The translations under genes and the position numbers were made by a program. From Muribaculaceae bacterium (GTDB lineage: Bacteria > Bacteroidota > Bacteroidia > Bacteroidales > Muribaculaceae), in assembly GCA_029056365.1 (NCBI GenBank), contig JAIDBM010000329.1, forward strand, positions 1 through 5,086: a DNA stretch of 5,086 nucleotides. The letters run 5' to 3'. This document shows, piece by piece, positions 1 through 5,086 of the stretch; within the stretch, counting starts at the first letter, position 1, and every line of letters starts with the position of its first letter. The notes beneath the pieces were generated by a model. It made no database searches and had not been told where the DNA came from. It saw only the letters and a list, made by a program, of their open reading frames with translations.

Positions 1-38
1 ACTAGTCGTCGGCAGCGTCAGTTGTTTATAAGAGACAG
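1..38 (+). other. Sequencing adapter remnant (Nextera read 1 + Tn5 mosaic end), not genomic
   Basis: Bases 6-19 (TCGTCGGCAGCGTC) are identical to the Nextera read-1 adapter. Bases 20-38 match the 19-bp Tn5 mosaic end except at two positions: T for A at 22 and T for G at 26. That gives 31 of 33 matches in the exact order used in tagmentation libraries. Bases 1-5 (ACTAG) fit the last five bases of an i5 index, and I recall index S513 ending this way. True genomic sequence therefore starts at about base 39. The two mismatches probably come from read errors in a low-coverage contig tip. The mosaic end is derived from Tn5, but the exact synthetic adapter beside it argues against a resident transposon. 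Confidence 0.95.
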
Positions 39-66
39 CGTTGGTATTGCTTACCGGAAGTTTCAT
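39..66 (-). CDS. glgP: Probable start of alpha-glucan (glycogen) phosphorylase, truncated by the contig end
   Basis: On the minus strand an ATG at 66-64 opens a frame reading MKLPVSNTN before it meets the adapter at base 38. From memory, the GT35 alpha-glucan phosphorylases of Bacteroidetes begin with a very similar Met-Lys-x-x-Val-Ser-Asn-x-Asn string, and in Bacteroides the phosphorylase gene follows the GT3 glycogen synthase gene. Here the fragment lies 90 nt downstream of the synthase on the same strand, behind an AT-rich leader (90-67) typical of Bacteroidetes starts. The enzyme would release glucose-1-phosphate from glycogen with a pyridoxal phosphate cofactor, in the cytoplasm. Only nine codons are visible, so no catalytic residue can be checked. 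The call rests on position and the N-terminal string alone. Confidence 0.5.
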
Positions 67-102
67 AATTTATTGTTCTGATTGTGTTTTAGTTCATAAG
101 GA

Positions 103-123
103 GGTTGGCGTGATTAAGCCACC
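103..123 (-). other. Weak imperfect hairpin between glycogen synthase and the next gene
   Basis: The 90-nt gap (67-156) holds no gene. Reading the minus strand, GGTGGC (123-118) can pair with GCCAACC (109-103) around an 8-nt loop, with one bulged A at 105. No T-run follows (the next bases are TCCTTATG), so it does not look like an efficient intrinsic terminator. It might act as an mRNA-processing or stability element between two cotranscribed genes, or be chance. No convincing TAnnTTTG promoter box was found in this gap. Confidence 0.2.
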
Positions 124-156
124 CTGAAGAATTAATAAAATTATATAGAGAAGTAA

Positions 157-1884
157 CTATGATTTTTTAGGTTTACGTCCACGTCTTGGCGCCGTTTTCT
201 CTTCTTTCACGGCAACCGGTGCGCGTTTGAGTGCTGCTTCAAGAGCAATGCAGTAAGCCTTTTCATAGTATTTTATGAAGTTCGACCACGAAGCGGCCCC
301 GGCAGTGGCGATAGCCGACTTCGATATGTTGCGTGCTTCTGCATCGGAGTCTGCAATCAGACTCTTGATGTCGCCTGCAATATTGTCGCATACCTGTCGG
401 TAGTCGTTGTCGCCGCGCTGTTCGACACGCACTCCGCAAACATCGAACGAGTTTTCGAAGTTCCCAAGAATCCATTGGCCGAATCCGCTCAGGCTTGTGG
501 TTATCGTCGGAACTCCGAAGGCAACGCTTTCAAGCGGAGTGTAACCCCAAGGTTCATAATAGCTCGGGAATACGGTGGCATCGAGTCCGGGCAACAGATC
601 GTAATAGGTCATGTCGAATATTCCGTCTGTGCCGTTGAGGTAACATGGCACATAAATTACGGATACCCGTGAATTGATGTCGTTGGTGAATCCGAGTCCG
701 TGTATACGCTGTATTATCGGATCTGATTCGTAGTTGTTCAGGCTGTGTGTTATGAACGGGTCGTTCAGACGTTTTTTCTGACATAACCCGAGCTGGCATA
801 CCAGGTCCTGACGAGCGGCACCGCACCAGGCTGGCACCATTATGAAAGCGAGTACCCGGCGTGCCGGGTCGAGGTTTCCAAGCCTGTCAATGGCATCAAG
901 GAACATGTCGATGCCTTTGTTGCGGTATTCACAACGGCCGGATGTGGCTATGAGGAAAGTATTGTCGGGGTAGTCTACTCCGGTAAGTGCCGATGCAACA
1001 TCAAGCATCTGTTTACGTGCCGCGTTTCTTGCGGCTTTGAGTTTCAGGCCTTTCGGCACAAAGTCTTTCTCAAATCCGTTAGGCGTCACGACATCGGGAC
1101 GGCGTCCGAGCAGTTGTTCGCATTCACGAGCTGTCACTTCGCTCACTGTCGTGAAGCAGTCGGCCTGAGTGGCGGCGGCCTTCTCAAGTGAGTGTTTCGA
1201 CTCCATGTTCAGCTCCCGTGCCATCTGGTCGCCATCGTATGCGTGCAGATAGTCGTACAGCGGTTTGCCGTTGCCACATATGCTGCGTCCGATGCTTGTG
1301 GCATGAGTGGTGAATACTGTTGCCACCTGAGGCATGCGCGATTTCACATACAGCAGACCCATGCCGGTGGTCCATTCATCGAAGTGGGCGATTACCGACT
1401 GTGCGCCGGAGGTGCTTTTTTTCTCGCTGGCGAAGAAGTTCACCAGACTCTCGATTACGATTCCGGCGGCATGGGCGAAGGCGCATCCTTCGTCATAGTC
1501 GCCGTACGCGTGGAGGGAGTCCACGCCATATAATTGCCACATGCGGCCGTAAAATTCATCTTTTACGGCGTACATGCCGTTGAATTTAACCAGTATTGCG
1601 ATAGGTTTGCCCGGAACGTCCCATCTTCCCACGCGAACATCTACGCCCTGAGGGAGCAGTACCTGACGGACCCATTTGCGCAACAGAGTTTTCGACTCCG
1701 TAAAATATGGCGAGGGATTGTCGTCGCTCCATACATCAGGGCCGATAAAGATCACCTTGTCTTTGTATAGAGACTGCAGGGTACGCGCCTTGGTCGACAG
1801 TACTGTATATATACCGCCGATTTTGTTGCAAACCTCCCAGCTTGTTTCAAAAAGCAGGTCGATCTCCTTATTGCAATTGTCCAT
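157..1884 (-). CDS. Glycogen synthase, GT3 family (eukaryote-like), Bacteroidetes type
   Basis: A cytoplasmic retaining glycosyltransferase of 575 residues that would extend alpha-1,4-glucan from a nucleotide-activated glucose. It is a GT3 (GYS-like) enzyme, not the usual bacterial GT5 GlgA, so no glgA symbol is given. Motifs in order: WEVCNKIGGIYTVL (16-29, N-terminal donor and acceptor loop), HFDEWTTG (167-174), TTHATSIGR (192-200), GRCEYRNKGID (316-326), and YYEPWGYTPLES (442-453) with the conserved glutamates of the GT3 active site, followed by a TTSLSGFG segment. The start fits the family because the WEVCNKIGG motif comes 15 residues in. A weak AAGG (1892-1889) precedes the ATG. The protein is shorter than animal or yeast enzymes (about 700). 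It lacks their phosphorylated tails and, near residues 515-545, the arginine cluster that binds glucose-6-phosphate. The last residues are strongly basic (RRGRKPKKS). Donor choice (UDP- or ADP-glucose) cannot be read from the sequence. Confidence 0.95.
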   Translation of the reverse strand: MDNCNKEIDLLFETSWEVCNKIGGIYTVLSTKARTLQSLYKDKVIFIGPDVWSDDNPSPYFTESKTLLRKWVRQVLLPQGVDVRVGRWDVPGKPIAILVKFNGMYAVKDEFYGRMWQLYGVDSLHAYGDYDEGCAFAHAAGIVIESLVNFFASEKKSTSGAQSVIAHFDEWTTGMGLLYVKSRMPQVATVFTTHATSIGRSICGNGKPLYDYLHAYDGDQMARELNMESKHSLEKAAATQADCFTTVSEVTARECEQLLGRRPDVVTPNGFEKDFVPKGLKLKAARNAARKQMLDVASALTGVDYPDNTFLIATSGRCEYRNKGIDMFLDAIDRLGNLDPARRVLAFIMVPAWCGAARQDLVCQLGLCQKKRLNDPFITHSLNNYESDPIIQRIHGLGFTNDINSRVSVIYVPCYLNGTDGIFDMTYYDLLPGLDATVFPSYYEPWGYTPLESVAFGVPTITTSLSGFGQWILGNFENSFDVCGVRVEQRGDNDYRQVCDNIAGDIKSLIADSDAEARNISKSAIATAGAASWSNFIKYYEKAYCIALEAALKRAPVAVKEEKTAPRRGRKPKKS

Positions 1885-1911
1885 AAAACCTTGTTTTCAG
1901 AATTTCGACCG

Positions 1912-1941
1912 CAAAGTTAGCAATTTTTTTCTTATTATCAA
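1912..1941 (-). promoter_or_regulatory. Candidate Bacteroidetes housekeeping promoter for glycogen synthase
   Basis: On the minus strand, TAACTTTG (1919-1912) is a full match to the Bacteroidetes -7 consensus TAnnTTTG. TTG (1941-1939) lies 19 nt upstream, at the spacing known for the -33 element. Transcription would begin around 1905, giving a leader of roughly 20 nt before the ATG at 1884. The -33 element overlaps the last codon and stop of the upstream purF-like gene. This supports separate expression of the glycogen genes, with possible read-through from purF as well, since no terminator hairpin is seen in the gap. Confidence 0.6.
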
Positions 1942-3824
1942 TCAGTTTCGGATATAAATTTATTATAATAGTTAACATATGCCAGATTTACGAGCCTTGT
2001 GCCGCCCGGAGTAGGGTAGTTGCCCGAAAAATACCAGTCGCCGGGATGTTGCGGACACGCACGGTGCAATCCGTCAATACTTTGATACAGTATGTCGACG
2101 CGGGCATGAATTTCCGGCCCTGTGAGCATTTCGGCAATTTTTTCGCTTATGGCTTCATCGGTGAACGGGGCATATATTTCTTTCACGCAGTTGTGCTGCC
2201 GGTCGGCCGGAAGTTTCAGTTGCTCGATACAATCGCGGTATACCCTGTCGAGGACATCGGCCATGCCGTTCTGACGCAGAAGCTCAACTGCGGCGCGGAA
2301 GGCTATGAATTCGCTCATCCGCGACATGTCTATTCCGTAGTAATCGGGGTATCTCACCTGAGGAGAGGAAGATACGATTATTATTCGGCGAGGATGCAGC
2401 CTGTCGAGGATTTTGATTATACTCTGTCGGAGCGTGGTTCCGCGTACTATGGAGTCGTCGATAACAACCAGAGTGTCGGTATTGTTTCGGATACATCCGT
2501 AGGTTACATCATAGACATGGGCCGCAAGGTCGTTGCGTGATTCGCCCTCGGCTATGAATGTGCGCAGTTTTATGTCTTTCAGCGCCACTTTTTCAAGGCG
2601 GAGTTTCTGGGCCATTATTTCCTGCAGCCGCTGTTCGCTGAGTGTTCCGTCGTTATGATGACGGATTATGCGGTCGGCTTTCCGCTGGTCGAGCTGTTGT
2701 TCCAGACCTTCGACCATGCCCATGTAGGCTACTTCGGCCGTATTGGGGATGAATGAGAATACGGTGTCTTCCAGATTGCCGTCAATCATTTTCATAATCG
2801 ATGGCACAAGGCTGTGGCCGAGCTGCTTGCGCTCGCGATATATATCGGCGTCAGACCCACGGGAAAAGTATATCCGTTCGAACGAGCAGCGTTGGTTGAC
2901 ACCCTCGGGCAGTATACGATCTATTTTTATTTCGCCTGACTTGGAAACTATAAGCGCTTCTCCCGGAGCAAGCTCACTGACATCGGTACGCCTTACATTG
3001 AATGTGGTTTGTATTACAGGTCTCTCCGAAGCCAGCACCACCACTTCGTCATCGAAATAATAGAATGCCGGGCGAATGCCGTGTGGGTCTCTGAGCGCGA
3101 ACATGTCGCCGGAACCCGATGAGCCGCATATAACATATCCGCCATCCCACGCCGGCGATGCCTCGGCGAGTACTTTTCCGATGTTGAGATTGTCTTCTAT
3201 CGCACGGGCAAGTTCCGGTCCGTCAAGTGTGCTGCGATAATCGCGGTATAGACGGTGGTTCTCGCGGTCGAGCGCATAGCCAAGCTGTTCGAGCAGCATC
3301 ACTGTGTCGGAATAAATTCTCGGATGTTGTCCGGTGGCAACGATGCGCTCGAAAATCTCGTCGACATTCGTCATGTTGAAATTGCCGCACAGGAGCATGT
3401 TGCGCGACCTCCAGTTGTTGCGTCTCAGAAACGGATGCACGTATGATATGCCGCTCTTGCCGGTGGTCGAATAGCGTAAATGCCCCATGAGAATCTCGCC
3501 CATGAATGGAGCGTAGCGTTCTATGTCTTCGGCAGGCTGGTCAAGCACATCTTTGGAAAGCCGATGCTTTATGTTGCCGAAAATCTCAGGAATGGCATCG
3601 ACGCCGAGCGCGCGTTCACGGAATATATATTCGTGCCCCGGCTGCGGATGCAGCTTCACCACTCCGACACCCGCGGCTTCCTGACCACGGTTGTGCTGCT
3701 TCTCCATCATGAGATAGAGTTTGTCGAGGGCCCAGCAGGGATTGCCGTATTTACGGCGGTAGTATTCAAGAGGGTGGCGCAGTCTGATAAGAGCCACGCC
3801 ACACTCGTGTTTCAGTTGTTCCAT
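1938..3824 (-). CDS. purF: Amidophosphoribosyltransferase-like protein, long Bacteroidetes form
   Basis: A 628-residue cytoplasmic protein of the PurF family. Canonical PurF makes phosphoribosylamine from PRPP and glutamine, the first step of purine synthesis. The N-terminal class II glutamine amidotransferase domain has Cys8, which would become the nucleophile after removal of a seven-residue propeptide (MEQLKHE). It also has NRGQEAAG (45-52), GHLRYSTTG (114-122) and a RDPHGIRP segment (245-252). The phosphoribosyltransferase domain carries an intact PRPP loop, VVIDDSIVRGTTL (453-465), and a later YYGIDM segment (495-500). It is longer than canonical PurF (about 470-510) because of a charged insertion near 371-420 and a C-terminal extension ending near WYFSGNYPTPGG (597-608). 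No CxxC pair is present, so the Bacillus-type iron-sulfur cluster is unlikely. The oxyanion-hole region reads GNFNMTN (147-153) where NGN is usual. Bacteroidetes may also carry a canonical PurF elsewhere, so the exact reaction is inferred. Three in-frame stops (TGA TAA TAA, 1940-1932) end the frame. Confidence 0.85.
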   Translation of the reverse strand: MEQLKHECGVALIRLRHPLEYYRRKYGNPCWALDKLYLMMEKQHNRGQEAAGVGVVKLHPQPGHEYIFRERALGVDAIPEIFGNIKHRLSKDVLDQPAEDIERYAPFMGEILMGHLRYSTTGKSGISYVHPFLRRNNWRSRNMLLCGNFNMTNVDEIFERIVATGQHPRIYSDTVMLLEQLGYALDRENHRLYRDYRSTLDGPELARAIEDNLNIGKVLAEASPAWDGGYVICGSSGSGDMFALRDPHGIRPAFYYFDDEVVVLASERPVIQTTFNVRRTDVSELAPGEALIVSKSGEIKIDRILPEGVNQRCSFERIYFSRGSDADIYRERKQLGHSLVPSIMKMIDGNLEDTVFSFIPNTAEVAYMGMVEGLEQQLDQRKADRIIRHHNDGTLSEQRLQEIMAQKLRLEKVALKDIKLRTFIAEGESRNDLAAHVYDVTYGCIRNNTDTLVVIDDSIVRGTTLRQSIIKILDRLHPRRIIIVSSSPQVRYPDYYGIDMSRMSEFIAFRAAVELLRQNGMADVLDRVYRDCIEQLKLPADRQHNCVKEIYAPFTDEAISEKIAEMLTGPEIHARVDILYQSIDGLHRACPQHPGDWYFSGNYPTPGGTRLVNLAYVNYYNKFISETD

Positions 3825-3826
3825 CA
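3822..3826 (-). promoter_or_regulatory. TGATG stop/start overlap coupling glnN to the purF-like gene
   Basis: On the minus strand the glutamine synthetase stop TGA (3826-3824) shares its final A with the ATG of the purF-like gene (3824-3822). The bases just upstream, within the glnN coding end, show no clear Shine-Dalgarno sequence. Translation of the second gene therefore probably depends on ribosomes that terminate on the first. The start is well supported because it puts Cys8 close to the N terminus, as maturation of the glutamine amidotransferase domain requires. Confidence 0.75.
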
Positions 3827-5086
3827 GCGGATAAAAAGAAGTTCGCGATATTTAGGCAACGGCCACATCTCGTTGTCGACCATCAGTTCGAGTTTGTCGA
3901 TATGATAACGTATGGTTTCCATGCACGGAAGCACGGTGTCGTGATAGGCAATTGCTTTTTCCCGTTCGGTTTCTATTGTGTTTGCCGCCTTGCGGGCATC
4001 GATCATCTTGTATGTTTCCGATTTTATAACACACATGTGGCGGCTGATGCGCTCGATTGTGTCGAGGTCGTGAGCCACGATTTCCTCACCGCGACTGCCG
4101 CTGAAGAGGCTTTTTAGTTTTACAACGTTATCGACAAGAATCGACTGATACCGTGTGGCTACAGGTATTATATGGTTTATGGCAAGATCGCCGAGAACAC
4201 GGGCCTCGATCTGCACTTTTTTAGTGTATAGTTCCCATTTTACTTCATTGCGGGCCTCAAGTTCGACACGTGAGAACACTCCGGTGCGGGCGAACATATC
4301 TTCGGATTGCTTGCTGAGATAGGCATCGAAAATTCTGGGAGCCGAGGTCTCGCAGTCAAGACCGCGCCGTTTGGCTTCCTCTTTCCATTCATCGGAATAG
4401 CCGTTGCCATCGAAATGGATTGCCTTTGATTCTATGATCAGTCGGCGCAATTCCTCGAGCAACGCGTTTTCAAGTGTTTCGCCATTTGCAATACGGTCCT
4501 GAATCACTTCATGGAAAGCAGTGAGCTGGTCGGCGACTGCGGCGTTGAGCGCAATCATGGCTGAGGCGCAGTTGGCGCTTGAGCCCACGGCTCTGAATTC
4601 GAAGCGGTTTCCGGTGAAAGCGAATGGTGAGGTGCGGTTGCGGTCGGTGTTGTCGATCAGCAGTTCCGGTATCTGTGCCACGCCCACCGATACGGCTTCT
4701 TTGCTTGCCAGGTTGGTGAGTTCTTCTTTCGATGATTTTTCGAGCAGTTCCAGCACACGTGCAAGCTGACTTCCGGTGAAGATCGATATGATTGCAGGCG
4801 GTGCCTCGTTGGCTCCGAGACGGTGGGAATTGGTTGCCGACATAATAGACGCTTTCAAAAGTGCGTTGTGGCGGTGTACCGCCGCCATTACATTAACAAC
4901 GAATGTCATGAACTGTAGGTTGTCGCGCAGAGTTTTTCCGGGCGCAAAAAGCAGCACGCCCTTGTCGGTTCCGAGGCTCCAGTTGTTGTGTTTTCCGGAT
5001 CCGTTTACTCCGGCAAACGGCTTTTCATGAAGCAGCACACGGAAGTTGTGACGGCGGGCCACTTCGTTCATCACCGACATCAGCAG
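3824..5086 (-). CDS. glnN: Glutamine synthetase type III, C-terminal 420 residues (N terminus outside window)
   Basis: Glutamine synthetase III makes glutamine from glutamate, ammonia and ATP as a large cytoplasmic oligomer. It is the typical glutamine synthetase of Bacteroidales. The open frame runs off the right edge: two leucine codons precede the first visible Met at 5080-5078, so that Met is internal. Family enzymes have about 700-730 residues, so roughly 300 are missing, including the GSIII-specific N-terminal domain. Numbering from the first visible residue, the catalytic part shows NGSGKHNNWS (28-37, substrate-site loop), HRLGANEAPPAI (88-99) and DRNRTSPFAFTGNRFEFR (148-165, the nucleotide and glutamate-binding arginine region). 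A helical C-terminal domain follows and ends in WPLPKYRELLFIR. No frameshift or missing key residue is visible. The gene overlaps the downstream purF-like start by one base. Confidence 0.96.
   Translation of the reverse strand: MLMSVMNEVARRHNFRVLLHEKPFAGVNGSGKHNNWSLGTDKGVLLFAPGKTLRDNLQFMTFVVNVMAAVHRHNALLKASIMSATNSHRLGANEAPPAIISIFTGSQLARVLELLEKSSKEELTNLASKEAVSVGVAQIPELLIDNTDRNRTSPFAFTGNRFEFRAVGSSANCASAMIALNAAVADQLTAFHEVIQDRIANGETLENALLEELRRLIIESKAIHFDGNGYSDEWKEEAKRRGLDCETSAPRIFDAYLSKQSEDMFARTGVFSRVELEARNEVKWELYTKKVQIEARVLGDLAINHIIPVATRYQSILVDNVVKLKSLFSGSRGEEIVAHDLDTIERISRHMCVIKSETYKMIDARKAANTIETEREKAIAYHDTVLPCMETIRYHIDKLELMVDNEMWPLPKYRELLFIR

Noticed and set aside
1..38. Tn5 or IS50 end indicating a resident transposon
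   Set aside because: The mosaic end is directly preceded by an exact synthetic Nextera adapter, and no transposase sequence is present.
98..127. A strong Shine-Dalgarno-like AAGGAGGT on the plus strand followed at a good distance by GTG
   Set aside because: The frame has only five codons before TGA, Bacteroidetes rarely rely on such sites, and no plus-strand gene follows. On the minus strand the same bases read CCTCCTTA like the 16S 3' end, but the surrounding sequence does not continue as rRNA.
1885..1937. Intrinsic terminator after the purF-like gene
   Set aside because: The minus strand here has an A-run rather than a hairpin followed by a T-run. The plus-strand T-run (1924-1930) has no stem before it and no plus-strand gene to terminate.
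2046..2540. Plus-strand open frame of 164 codons
   Set aside because: It lies wholly inside the purF-like gene, antisense to well-conserved motifs including the PRPP loop, and its product shows no recognisable family features.
3480..3905. Plus-strand open frame of 141 codons spanning the glnN/purF junction
   Set aside because: It is antisense to two well-supported conserved genes and has no recognisable domain or promoter, so it is a shadow frame.
5078..5080. ATG taken as the start of the glutamine synthetase gene
   Set aside because: The frame stays open to the window edge, and the visible part begins inside the catalytic domain of a roughly 700-residue family, so this Met is internal.

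Overview
This window is the end of a contig from a Bacteroidales-type bacterium. The evidence is the gene content: a eukaryote-like (GT3) glycogen synthase with the short Bacteroidetes architecture, a type III glutamine synthetase, and a long-form PurF. A Bacteroidetes promoter (TTG, 19 nt, TAnnTTTG) and AT-rich leaders with little Shine-Dalgarno character point the same way. Base composition is roughly balanced, which would suit gut Muribaculaceae or Prevotella-like lineages, but genus cannot be fixed from these genes by eye.

All genes lie on the minus strand and read from right to left. First is the C-terminal 420 residues of glutamine synthetase III (3824-5086, running off the right edge). 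Its stop codon overlaps by one base the start codon of a 628-residue amidophosphoribosyltransferase-like protein (1938-3824). After a 53-nt gap holding a good candidate promoter comes the GT3 glycogen synthase (157-1884). After 90 nt more, a new ATG (66-64) opens a frame for nine codons that looks like the N terminus of the Bacteroidetes alpha-glucan phosphorylase. That frame is cut by bases 1-38, which are sequencing-library adapter (Nextera read 1 plus transposon mosaic end, 31 of 33 bases matching) and not genome.

The genes form two functional pairs. GlnN makes glutamine and the PurF-like enzyme uses glutamine with PRPP, so their coupling places a glutamine source next to a glutamine consumer. 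Glycogen synthase and the probable phosphorylase would make and break down storage alpha-glucan. The promoter in the gap suggests that the glycogen pair can be transcribed independently, although no clear terminator separates it from purF.

I see no undescribed multi-gene system, phage, CRISPR array, insertion sequence or RNA gene here. The points most worth checking are the adapter at the contig end, the departures of the PurF-like protein from canonical PurF, and the apparent absence of the arginine cluster through which eukaryotic glycogen synthases sense glucose-6-phosphate.
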